The translations under genes and the position numbers were made by a program. From assembly GCA_021805565.1 (NCBI GenBank), contig JAJZFA010000043.1:1-64000 (forward strand): a stretch of DNA of 64,000 nucleotides, given 5' to 3'. This document shows positions 18,348 to 25,906 of the stretch, piece by piece; position 1 is the first letter of the stretch, and every line of letters begins with the position of its first letter. The notes under the pieces were generated by a model. That model worked only from the letters and a program-made list of their open reading frames with translations. It made no database searches and was not told where the DNA came from. This DNA comes from Pseudomonadota bacterium. Its GTDB lineage: Bacteria; Pseudomonadota; Alphaproteobacteria; Acetobacterales; Acetobacteraceae.

Positions 18348-20348
18348 TTAGCCGCTGAGTGCCGTATTGTCCAGTATCGCGACCTTAAGCCGGGGTGCGC
18401 CGGGCCCGAGGTCGAAAGTGGACTGGGCGATCGCCAGTGCCGTCCCGCTCTCGCGCCAGCCGTGCTCTTCCAGGCCGGCGCGCCGCAGTCCGTCGGCATA
18501 GCGGGCGATATCGGCGGGGCAGGTGAAAGGCGAACGTAACAGCGCTTCTTGCACCGAAAATCCTGGCTCCAGCTCCAGCAACCGCCGCAGTACTTCCTGC
18601 GCCTCTCGGTCGCGGCCTTTCAGACCAAGAGCTGAAAGGTAGCATTTATAGGACGAGGAAAACAACGGGTTGATCTCGGTTGCACGTCGTCCGGCCTCGA
18701 CCGCGTTGGCATAATCGCCCAGCAGCAGGTGCGCGATTGTCAGCGCCTGATCGAAGAAAAAAACATGCGGATCCGAAGGCGACAGCCGGATTGCCTGCAA
18801 GATACGTTTCAGTCCCTCCTCGTGACGTCCTGAATACACGCAGGCGAGGCCGGAAAAACACCACGCGATCGCCAGGTTGGGATTGAGTGCGATCGCCCGG
18901 TCATGCAGGGCGGTGGCCTCTTCCGGGTGCCTGCCCAAAAAGCCGCGCACATGCCCCGCCAATGTCAGCGCGCGCGCATCCCCTGGGTCCAGTGTCACCG
19001 CGCGTTCTGCTAGCCGGATTGCTTCGGCCGACGATTCCGCGGGGTCGGGTGACCAGCCTTGCCCAACATAAAGCAGATTCCAGTAGGCCAGCCATCCATG
19101 CGCCAGGGAACTGGCGGGATCGGATCGCAACGACGCTTCCAAAAGCGTCCGTGCGTCTGAAAAGCTGGCGCGTTCGAGCCGATAGATCGCCGGCAGCGCC
19201 TGTAGCAGCAGGTCCTGAGCGGTCATGTCGCTCAGCTGCGTGCTGGCGGCTCGCCGGCCTTCGTGCTTCATCAACTCAGGATCGACCTGCGCGACGATCG
19301 CCGCCGCCAACTCGTCTTGCATCGATAACGGATCATCGATCGGACGATCGAACCGTCCGGCCCACACAATTTCGCCATCCGTGCGCAAATCGATCAGACG
19401 GACGATAATACGGACCCGTCCTGGCCCGTATTGGATCGTGCCATCCAGAACCATATCCGCTTCTGGCGCCGGCGGGGTATCGCCATGAGCCGCGGCCGGA
19501 TTAGTCGGGCCCGGCGATAGCATGTCGGGCACGCAGGTAATCCAGCGGAAACGCGAAAGCCCGGCATAGATTTCCGATGCGAGCCCAAGGGCCAGACCAT
19601 CGCCTTTGTCCATGCCGATCGCGCGTAACGCTGCCACACGCAGGCGTAAGGCCGGCTTGTCCCGCCGCGGCGCGGCGACCGCCGCTGCGGGGCTGGCCGG
19701 TTCTGGCGGGAAGAGCTGAGCGGGCGCTGTCTGCGCCGAAGGCTTGCCCGCCGAGGCTTGCATCCGGATTCGGCCGATCAGATCCTCGGTCTCGGGCGAC
19801 GGCCGCGTATCCGCGCTTTCCGCCAGAACGCGCCGACAACGCTCATATGAAGACTCTGCCGCGCCATGGTCGCCGCGTTCCGCGTGGCCGCGCATGATCG
19901 CCCGCCAGGCGGCCTCGTGGGTCCGGTCTAGAGCGAGCAATTTCTCGGCGGCCTCGATTGCGGTCGCCGGGCCGTCGCTTTTCGCCAACAGGCCTTCGCC
20001 GATCGTCCGCCCGATCCGCCTGAAGCGGGATCGTTCGTCATCCAGCCAGCGATCGAAGGCGGGATCGAGGCCGTTGAGATCCTCCAGTAACGGATATTCG
20101 AATCGGTCGAAAAATTGGGGTGAAATCGCGACCGGCTGCGCCATGATGAGGGCGTCGATCTCCAGCCCGGCGCCCCGCAGCGATAACTGGTGCCGGTCGG
20201 CAAAGAACAGATGACCCCAGGTGGGGCCCAGTGTGTCCTGAAGTTCGTGGACGCTTTGCCGCAATGAACCGCGCGCTTGTTCCCGTTCCCGCCGGCTCCA
20301 GAGCAGATTGGCCAGGTGCTGCCGCAGAACTGGCTTCGGGCTCGCCAT
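18348..20348 (-). CDS. BTAD-domain regulator with TPR array (N-terminus uncertain)
   Basis: 666 residues from ATG 20348. A BTAD-type alpha-helical repeat (about 1-170, starting inside the winged helix at HLANLLWSRREREQARGSLR) is followed by an adenylate-cyclase-associated beta region (MVLDGTIQYGPGRVRIIVRL, residues 300-370) and six or more TPR repeats to the C-terminus (ALTLAGHVRGFLGRHPEEAT and others). The frame stays open upstream to 20540 and encodes the missing first half of the DNA-binding domain (LRLRLFGHLAVDD, FLPRTRKARALLAIL), but no ATG, GTG or TTG exists there. Either a start codon has been lost, a frameshift separates it from an upstream ATG, or a non-standard start is used. Targets are unknown; the divergent YeiH gene is one candidate. 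Confidence 0.8.
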   Translation of the reverse strand: MASPKPVLRQHLANLLWSRREREQARGSLRQSVHELQDTLGPTWGHLFFADRHQLSLRGAGLEIDALIMAQPVAISPQFFDRFEYPLLEDLNGLDPAFDRWLDDERSRFRRIGRTIGEGLLAKSDGPATAIEAAEKLLALDRTHEAAWRAIMRGHAERGDHGAAESSYERCRRVLAESADTRPSPETEDLIGRIRMQASAGKPSAQTAPAQLFPPEPASPAAAVAAPRRDKPALRLRVAALRAIGMDKGDGLALGLASEIYAGLSRFRWITCVPDMLSPGPTNPAAAHGDTPPAPEADMVLDGTIQYGPGRVRIIVRLIDLRTDGEIVWAGRFDRPIDDPLSMQDELAAAIVAQVDPELMKHEGRRAASTQLSDMTAQDLLLQALPAIYRLERASFSDARTLLEASLRSDPASSLAHGWLAYWNLLYVGQGWSPDPAESSAEAIRLAERAVTLDPGDARALTLAGHVRGFLGRHPEEATALHDRAIALNPNLAIAWCFSGLACVYSGRHEEGLKRILQAIRLSPSDPHVFFFDQALTIAHLLLGDYANAVEAGRRATEINPLFSSSYKCYLSALGLKGRDREAQEVLRRLLELEPGFSVQEALLRSPFTCPADIARYADGLRRAGLEEHGWRESGTALAIAQSTFDLGPGAPRLKVAILDNTALSG

Positions 20349-20786
20349 TGCCAGGATTGCCAGCAGGGCACGTGCTTTGCGGGTACGCGGCAGAAAACTG
20401 CGCCCTTTGGAGTCATCGACGGCCAGATGACCGAACAGCCGCAGCCGGAGGGCGACCGTCCGATCTGGAATCGCCGGTGCATCCTGGGTGTATGAGGCCT
20501 GCCGGAAAATGGCGACTGCCTTTTCAGGCGATGGATGAATTCATAGGATTTTACAACCTGAGCGAGAAGAGCGACTTGTTTAGTACCAAATAAAGTATCA
20601 TTCGGCAATACGTCTCGCGCGGCAACATCACGCAACAGAGAGTGTTGCGCGCCAGAGCCGCTTGCGGCGGAATATCTATCCACGCCGCGCGATGACCGGA
20701 GACCGGTTTCCTCTATCGGTGGCCGGTTCGTGACAGGGACAGGTCATCCACCTACGATCCCATGGCACGCATTGATGGAGAGTGAC

Positions 20787-21839
20787 ATGCTGGTTCACCG
20801 CGGGCTGGTGCCGGCGCAACCCGACAATGCAATGCGGGCATGGATTGGCAATGCCCGCGCGCTTCTTTTGTGTGTCTGTATTGCCGCCGTTGGGGTGGCT
20901 GGCGGTTTTCTTCTGCCCCTGATCGGCGCGCCGTTGATCGCAATCGCCCTGGGGGTCGCGATCGCGAACGCCGCACCGCTGTTCGTCAAAGCGCGAGCGA
21001 CCTCGATATCGCACATCGGCCGGTTTTGCCTGAAAGGCGGCATTGTGCTTCTGGGGGCCAGCCTCGATCTGGGCAATATCGTTCGCACCGGCGCTGGATC
21101 GTTGCCGCTGCTTGCGGCGACCATGGTATCGGGCCTTGTTTGCGCCCTGTGGCTGGGCAAAGGACTAGGCATCGACTGGCGTTTGCGCTGCCTGATCGGG
21201 ATCGGCACCACGATTTGCGGCGGTTCGGCTATCGCCGCGCTCGCGCCGGTCATCCGCGCCAAGGCGGAGGACATCGCCTACTCCATTACAGTGGTCTTCT
21301 TTTTCAATATGGCGGCGGTGGTGTCCTTTCCGGCTCTTGGGCACTTGCTGCACCTGAGCGACAACGGTTTCGGGGTTTGGGCCGGAACCGCGGTAAACGA
21401 TACCTCGGCCGTGGTTGCGGCCGGATTCGCATTCAGCCAGGCCGCCGGAACGATCGCGACCATCGTCAAGCTGACGCGCACCACCTTGATCATTCCTCTG
21501 GTGCTTGGTTTTGGCCTTGTTCTGCCCTTCGTGGTCAGGGATGAAATCATCGCGCGCCAGACGCTGGCCAGACGGGTTTACGATGCGGTGCCGGCTTTCA
21601 TTATCCTGTTCGTGCTCGCCGCGGCCGCGAATACCGCCGGCCTGATGGGTACCCATGCGATGCAGGTGCAGTTGCTGGGGCGGCTGACGATGGTCGTGGC
21701 CCTGGCGGGTGTTGGGCTACAGGGGCATTGGCGCGCCTTCGCCGGCGCCGGCGCGCGGCCGCTGGCGCTGGGCCTCGCGACATGGTTCGTGGTCGCACTA
21801 TCGAGTCTTGCGGTGCAAGCCTTGACACATGTGCTTTAG
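20787..21839 (+). CDS. YeiH-family putative sulfate exporter/permease
   Basis: 350-residue polytopic membrane protein of the UPF0324/YeiH family with about ten hydrophobic helices. Conserved signatures are GRFCLKGGIVLLGASL near residues 80-95, IGIGTTICGGSAIAALAPV (about 137-155) and WAGTAVNDTSAVVAAGFAFS. The start at 20787 is chosen for the GGAG seven bases upstream; ATGs at 20775 and 20730 are alternatives. Homologues are linked to sulfite/taurine metabolism and are often annotated as sulfate exporters, without firm proof. It is divergent from the BTAD regulator, with about 240 bases between. Confidence 0.9.
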   Translation: MLVHRGLVPAQPDNAMRAWIGNARALLLCVCIAAVGVAGGFLLPLIGAPLIAIALGVAIANAAPLFVKARATSISHIGRFCLKGGIVLLGASLDLGNIVRTGAGSLPLLAATMVSGLVCALWLGKGLGIDWRLRCLIGIGTTICGGSAIAALAPVIRAKAEDIAYSITVVFFFNMAAVVSFPALGHLLHLSDNGFGVWAGTAVNDTSAVVAAGFAFSQAAGTIATIVKLTRTTLIIPLVLGFGLVLPFVVRDEIIARQTLARRVYDAVPAFIILFVLAAAANTAGLMGTHAMQVQLLGRLTMVVALAGVGLQGHWRAFAGAGARPLALGLATWFVVALSSLAVQALTHVL

Positions 21840-21922
21840 CACACGCGTTGCCGGGAAATGCCGGCGATCGCCTGGTATCCGGTTCGGAGCCGCGTTCGGT
21901 CGAAAAAGATGATATTTACTTT

Positions 21923-21976
21923 TTTCCTATGTATAGGAAATTATATCTTGACAAAGGTTTATCGTCCGGCTAATTT
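21923..21976 (+). promoter_or_regulatory. sigma-70-type promoter with palindromic operator candidate
   Basis: TTGACA at 21948-21953, a 17-base spacer and TAATTT at 21971-21976 make a near-consensus promoter in an AT-rich island. Immediately upstream, TTTCCTATGTATAGGAAA (21923-21940) is a perfect palindrome with 7-base arms, suitable as an operator or an activator site. Transcription would begin near 21983 and run into the repeat-peptide gene at 22166. The rest of 21840-22165 has no clear gene; an in-frame ATG at 21998 would extend the peptide by 56 residues. Confidence 0.6.
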
Positions 21977-22165
21977 CTGCCTGTCAACGGGATAAGTATG
22001 TCTCGAGACCTGGAGCTTCTGTCCTCCGCCGTAAGTGCGAAGAAGATACGATCTCAAGGTCCGTGTGTATTCAGTCAAAATTATCGGGTTACACTGACCA
22101 GGGCAACCTGCCCCCGGCGCTGTCCGGTTCCCGTTGGCGTGTTTTATCGAACAAGGGAAATTCCA

Positions 22166-22438
22166 ATGTTGTTTTGTGCCAATAGCGCGCTCGCTCTCGT
22201 TACCCCTGCATCCACCGCCGATACCGGCAAGATCGTTCTGGGCGGCGGCTGCCGCGTGCCGGTCAAGACCGCCGACACCGGCAAGATCGTTCTGGGTGGC
22301 GGTTGCCGCCTGCCGGTCAAGACGGCCGACACCGGCAAGATCGTTCTGGGTGGCGGTTGCCGCCTGCCGGTCAAGACGGCCGATACCGGCAAGATCGTTC
22401 TGGGCGGCGGTTGCCGCCTGCCGGTTAAAGCCGGCTGA
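22166..22438 (+). CDS. repeat peptide with four 18-residue Cys-containing units
   Basis: 90-residue protein: a 16-residue head (MLFCANSALALVTPAS), four tandem 18-residue units of the type TADTGKIVLGGGCRLPVK, and the tail AG. Each unit has one Cys following three Gly, one Asp and basic residues at set positions. Among the four 54-base units seven positions vary, six synonymously (the exception being Val/Leu at unit residue 15), which argues for translation and purifying selection. AAGGGAA lies eight bases before the ATG. I do not recognise the family. A multicore ribosomal-peptide precursor or a metal-binding repeat protein are possibilities. No known peptide-modifying enzyme is adjacent. Confidence 0.75.
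   Translation: MLFCANSALALVTPASTADTGKIVLGGGCRVPVKTADTGKIVLGGGCRLPVKTADTGKIVLGGGCRLPVKTADTGKIVLGGGCRLPVKAG
22214..22429 (+). repeat. four tandem 54-bp in-frame repeats
   Basis: Units 22214-22267, 22268-22321, 22322-22375 and 22376-22429 abut exactly. Units 2 and 3 differ at a single base; units 1 and 4 are the most divergent. Copy number could change by slippage or recombination without breaking the reading frame. Confidence 0.95.
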
Positions 22439-22765
22439 TCCACAACACCGACTGTGCACGATTAGCCACCGAAGGCTGGGCCGGCTGGTTGAATGGCCGA
22501 TCCGATACCGTCTTCCGAGCATTGTTAAGCCTGACATAAAGCAGCGGGTCGAATCCAGTTTCGGTGATCTGGACCATCCGCCGACGCGGATGGCGTTTCA
22601 GGCGCCGGAATCGGAGTTCGGTTCTAGATATATGGCTTGGTTGCCGGCCCCGGCCGGCCGCTTCATGCCCCTGATTCCGTCAGTCGTGCCGCCGAATAAT
22701 GTACGGCCGCGCGGCTGACGGTTGGGCCCACGATCCACTCATTGTTGTTGTAAAGGTACGTCGGT
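22439..22765. other. 327-base spacer between repeat-peptide gene and DUF6065-like gene
   Basis: No supported gene. It has no obvious terminator, so the repeat-peptide transcript may continue into the downstream pair; a separate promoter could not be excluded. A short GCCGGCCCCGGCCGGC palindrome lies near 22645-22660. Confidence 0.4.
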
Positions 22766-23569
22766 ATGTCCGGTCTTCAGGATACGCTCGTTCGCTTTCA
22801 TCGACTAACCAGCCGGGGCCGGGCGCCGATGCGTGCCGAACGATCCGCGATGGGAACGCTGCCGGTGCGGGCCGTCCGCTATTGCGAGGCGTTGACCAGC
22901 GCGACGGCTTTCGGTTGGTGGCTGTTTCCGCCGATCGATCTGGAGGTATTGTGGGATGGCAGCGATGTCTTCTGGCGTTGCGATGAGGCGCCGGACTGGA
23001 TGCCGCTGCAAACCGCGGCGCAGTTGCCCGGCTACAGCGATGAATTCGACCGGTTCGCGCCTGCCGCGTTGAAGGGGTGCTCGCCCCCGTTCCTGACCGC
23101 GCTTCCAGAGCCGGGAACCCTGCAGATATGGACAGGGCTGATCGCCCAGACGGCGCCTGACTGGCACCTTTTGGTTCGCGCACCGGTCAATTTGCCGCAG
23201 ACTGGCGGAATTTGTCTTTTTGAGGGGATCGTCGAAACGGACCGCTGGTTTGGACCGCTTTTCACGAACCTGCGGTTCACCCGTAGCCACATGCCAATTC
23301 GCCTGCGATCCGACTACCCGCTGATCCAAGTCCAACCCGTGCCTCGCGCCATATACAGCAACGACACGCTCGGTCGCATGGACGCCGGGTCGGAGCTGGC
23401 CGATCTGACCGCCGCCGATTGGAACGCTTACGATGCCGCGATTGCCGAACCGAACAGCCGTCCGAACCGCGCTTTCGGTGCTTACGCGACAGCCGCACGG
23501 AAAAAGCGGCATCAATGTCCGGTCCACCTCGATGCGGGCGACGCGGCCGATAGAGGGGGTACGATATGA
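22766..23569 (+). CDS. DUF6065-like protein of unknown function
   Basis: 267-residue soluble protein without signal peptide or membrane segment. Segments such as CEALTSATAFGWWLFPPIDL (about residues 33-52) and LFTNLRFTRSHMPIRLRSDY (about 159-178), plus LIQVQPVPRAIY, fit a family I recall as DUF6065 (proteins that begin with a leucine-rich NANA-H-GWE type region). That assignment is tentative. It has no catalytic signature I can name. Position is informative: downstream of the repeat peptide and overlapping the next gene by four bases (ATGA). AAGG precedes the ATG at a usable distance. Confidence 0.6.
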   Translation: MSGLQDTLVRFHRLTSRGRAPMRAERSAMGTLPVRAVRYCEALTSATAFGWWLFPPIDLEVLWDGSDVFWRCDEAPDWMPLQTAAQLPGYSDEFDRFAPAALKGCSPPFLTALPEPGTLQIWTGLIAQTAPDWHLLVRAPVNLPQTGGICLFEGIVETDRWFGPLFTNLRFTRSHMPIRLRSDYPLIQVQPVPRAIYSNDTLGRMDAGSELADLTAADWNAYDAAIAEPNSRPNRAFGAYATAARKKRHQCPVHLDAGDAADRGGTI

Positions 23570-23778
23570 CGCGCGCTCGTGCCCTGGAACTCGTCGCCTC
23601 GCTTTTTGGACTGACCGGCATGTATCTGGGGTCTTCCACGCCATCCGGCGCCTTATGCTATGCGGTGGCCATCCCGTGCCTGATTGGCTGCATGGCGATC
23701 CGGCGGGTATGGGGGCTGCTGCCGCTGAACGTCGCACAAGCCGTTGTCATAGCGATCAATCTTATTCGTGCGCTTTAA
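23566..23778 (+). CDS. small membrane protein, about three helices
   Basis: 70-residue hydrophobic protein with three likely membrane helices (about residues 9-25, 28-45 and 50-68). It resembles the short PnuC/YgjV-like single-unit membrane proteins in general character only. The start overlaps the preceding stop as ATGA, so it is almost certainly co-translated with the DUF6065-like protein. It may anchor or export something for that locus; this is inference from context. Confidence 0.65.
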   Translation: MTRARALELVASLFGLTGMYLGSSTPSGALCYAVAIPCLIGCMAIRRVWGLLPLNVAQAVVIAINLIRAL

Positions 23779-23863
23779 CACGCCTGCACGCAGCCGCGGG
23801 TTCGCGTGCTGACCGCGCGGCATGGTCCGACAAGCCGGCACGCGAGACCGGCGGTTGCCGGTG

Positions 23864-24334
23864 TCAGATCGGCACAAGGCGCATGCACCCGGACCGGCGG
23901 CCAGCGCCAAACAGAAACGCGACAAGCTGACCGGCCAGCGGAAAGCCGCTGGTGCGTGCGACCGAGGTCATGCCGCACAAATCCTGTAATGCGTCGGCCG
24001 CGCCCATCAGGACCGGGTCGCCATTCGTGAGCAACATCGTGGGCAGATCGCGGTTATACCGGGCAATGATCTTCATGACGTGAAAGCCGTCCTGTTCATC
24101 GCCTTCCATGTCGGTAATCACCGCCATCGGGTTATGCGATTGCAAAACCAGCCGGAGATCGGCCGATGCCGATGCCATTTCCATCCGCAGCTCCAGAAAT
24201 TCGCAAACCGGTGCGAGCTTTTCGATGGTGCATGGATCGTCGCTGACAATAAGGACGATGCCTTGGTCCGCGGCAGTCATGCTGCCCGGAAAGTTCAAAT
24301 CCCGGCTCAGTATGCTGGATGACATCATATTCAT
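23864..24334 (-). CDS. receiver-domain-like protein (degenerate CheY fold)
   Basis: 156-residue single-domain protein. It shows response-regulator spacing: acidic VLIVSDDP near residues 26-33, a putative phospho-acceptor in AVITDMEGDEQDGFHVMKII (about 70-89), then PTMLLTNGD. The switch region reads MTSVARTSGFP, without the usual KPF lysine, so classical phosphorylation may be lost or altered. No output domain or cognate kinase is nearby. It faces the small membrane protein gene; 23779-23863 between them is empty. Confidence 0.65.
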   Translation of the reverse strand: MNMMSSSILSRDLNFPGSMTAADQGIVLIVSDDPCTIEKLAPVCEFLELRMEMASASADLRLVLQSHNPMAVITDMEGDEQDGFHVMKIIARYNRDLPTMLLTNGDPVLMGAADALQDLCGMTSVARTSGFPLAGQLVAFLFGAGRRSGCMRLVPI

Positions 24335-24514
24335 GGCTTTTCTGCCTTCTGGGAACGAGCCCGGCGTTTAGCAAGGCTGACGATCGCAGCGTGTCGAAAT
24401 GCCGTAAACGATGAAAGCCACGAAACAATTAGTTGCGCGTTTTGTTTCGGGATTTTTCCGTGAAATACCGTTAATGTCTAATGTTGCCTGCTCCGGCGGT
24501 CATCGGCGACCCGA

Positions 24515-25294
24515 TCAAGGGGTGATCGCTTCGTCCGGAAACGCCCCCCAGAACTGTCCGCGCCGCAAGTATCCGCGATACGATCCAGCTTGCACGTTGC
24601 ACCAGCCGGTCCCCGTGGGGCATGAGCGGATGCGCCCGATCACACCGGGCTTGAGGATGGCAATCGCCGCGGCGGTGTCGCTGGGATCGGATCGAAGCGT
24701 CGCATCGGTATTCTGGACGATGAAACTACGCCGGCCGGTCAGCGTTGCCTGATTGACCCATCCCTGAATCCCGTCGGCATCGCGTACCCAGCGCCAGACA
24801 TCGAACTCCCGCTCGATTTCAACCGGCAGGTCGCGTCGCTTATATACCCAGTCGATCCGGTAACGCGTGCCCGGCCCGGCTCGCATGTTGACGTCGTCCG
24901 ACCGCAGCGAGGCAAAGCGCGGCAGCTTCGCGGCCACGCCCTCGGGCTTTTCCGGATCGGTCAGCTTCTCCGCCTGCGCCGCCTTGGCCTCGGCTGGTGC
25001 CCCGGTTTGTGCGGCGATCGGTGGCGTGACAGCCGCGGGCGGTTGAACAGCGGCGGCGACCGGCTTTTGCGGATGGGTCGGGCCATGCGGTGGAACCACC
25101 GGCGGCTTGCTGGAACCGGTCTTGTGGACGGCCACCCTAGGCGCTGCGACGGGCGGTTTCACCGGCTGTGCATGCGACGGTGCGGACGGCACTTGCAGCG
25201 TCCCGGCCGGTGGGGACGTTTGCGCGCGCGCCACGCCGGCAGCAACCGCGAGACACCACATCAAATTTAGGGAATACCGGGCGGCGGAACGCAT
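24515..25294 (-). CDS. secreted SH3b-domain protein
   Basis: 259-residue exported protein. It has a signal peptide at residues 1-24 (ending ...VARAQ), a long Pro/Ala-rich linker (about 25-120), then a bacterial SH3 region from about 128 with the signature VNMRAGPGTRYRIDWVYKRR, WRWVRDADGIQGWVN and a second SH3-like half ending at WGAFPDEAITP. Such proteins act in the periplasm, often binding peptidoglycan. Length and layout match alphaproteobacterial SH3 proteins. It stands alone, separated from the next minus-strand gene by two strong hairpins. Confidence 0.88.
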   Translation of the reverse strand: MRSAARYSLNLMWCLAVAAGVARAQTSPPAGTLQVPSAPSHAQPVKPPVAAPRVAVHKTGSSKPPVVPPHGPTHPQKPVAAAVQPPAAVTPPIAAQTGAPAEAKAAQAEKLTDPEKPEGVAAKLPRFASLRSDDVNMRAGPGTRYRIDWVYKRRDLPVEIEREFDVWRWVRDADGIQGWVNQATLTGRRSFIVQNTDATLRSDPSDTAAAIAILKPGVIGRIRSCPTGTGWCNVQAGSYRGYLRRGQFWGAFPDEAITP

Positions 25295-25349
25295 CAGTTA
25301 TCCCTTTCAGGGCCTGCCGAACCGAATGGGGGCTGGCATGCCCATGACT

Positions 25350-25402
25350 GATACCAACCGGCGGAAAGGATGACCTTTCCATCCTTTCCGCCGGTTGGTA
25401 TC
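25350..25402. terminator. perfect 23-bp hairpin
   Basis: Arms 25350-25372 and 25380-25402 are exact reverse complements (23 of 23), with a 7-base loop. It lies downstream of the DsrE gene and upstream of the SH3b gene, both minus strand. Such a long perfect stem exceeds an ordinary terminator and could also be a decayed element end or a small palindromic repeat. Confidence 0.5.
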
Positions 25403-25456
25403 GCGCGCCGGGTTGGAGGGCGGCGGCGCGCCAAAAAAAGACCGATACCGAGCCGC

Positions 25457-25481
25457 GCGGACCCATTCTTCATGGGTCCGC
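25457..25481 (-). terminator. 10-bp hairpin after the DsrE gene
   Basis: Arms 25457-25466 and 25472-25481 pair perfectly around a 5-base loop, 18 bases past the DsrE-family stop codon. No T-run follows in the minus direction. It probably ends or stabilises the moeB-dsrE transcript. Confidence 0.45.
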
Positions 25482-25498
25482 CTTTAAGCGGGTTGGTA

Positions 25499-25906
25499 TT
25501 AGATCGTGACAATCTGTCCAGCCCCGATCCCGGCAAGAAAGGTTACGATTCCCGCTACCTCCACATCGGGGAGTAGCAGCGAAGCCTCGATCCCCTCGGC
25601 CCGAAGGCCGGCCTCGCACGCAATCATCCTGACACTCATCTCCTGACAGGCATCGCGCAGCGTATCCAAGCCGGCAACGCCACGGTCCTGGATCGTCGCG
25701 TCCCTTGCCGCACCGGACAAGCCAGTCCAGTCCCGGCATAGCGCGAGGCAGCCCTGGTTGGTGGCGAACAGCACAACACTACGGCCCAGCGCCGCCGCAG
25801 CGGACGCAACCACGAACGCGTAATGCGCCCGGTCATGCGATCCCGACAGCAGAAGCACACCCAGCGCCGGATCAGATGGCACAGCCCGGTCCTTCCGGAA
25901 CGCCAT
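25499..25906 (-). CDS. DsrE/DsrF-like family protein
   Basis: 135-residue protein of the DsrE/F/H-like fold. It has LGVLLLSGSHDRAHYAFVVA near residues 15-34, SVVLFATNQG, and a Cys in IACEAGLRAEGI at the position where sulfur-carrying family members have their cysteine. It overlaps the 3' end of the MoeB-like gene by 35 bases on the same strand, so the two are co-transcribed. The pairing with an E1-like enzyme suggests a role in sulfur transfer to a carrier or cofactor; this is inference. Confidence 0.8.
   Translation of the reverse strand: MAFRKDRAVPSDPALGVLLLSGSHDRAHYAFVVASAAAALGRSVVLFATNQGCLALCRDWTGLSGAARDATIQDRGVAGLDTLRDACQEMSVRMIACEAGLRAEGIEASLLLPDVEVAGIVTFLAGIGAGQIVTI

Noticed and set aside
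22214-22429. CRISPR array.
   Set aside because: The 54-base units abut without spacers and encode protein in frame; no cas genes are nearby.
21998-22438. Longer 146-residue version of the repeat peptide starting at 21998.
   Set aside because: The extra 56 residues have codon usage unlike coding sequence and a weak ribosome site, while ATG 22166 has AAGGGAA at good distance. Not fully excluded.
22144-22443. Minus-strand repeated reading frame opposite the repeat peptide.
   Set aside because: Any 54-base tandem repeat leaves other frames open. Synonymous variation is seen only in the plus-strand frame, and the minus frame has no ribosome site.
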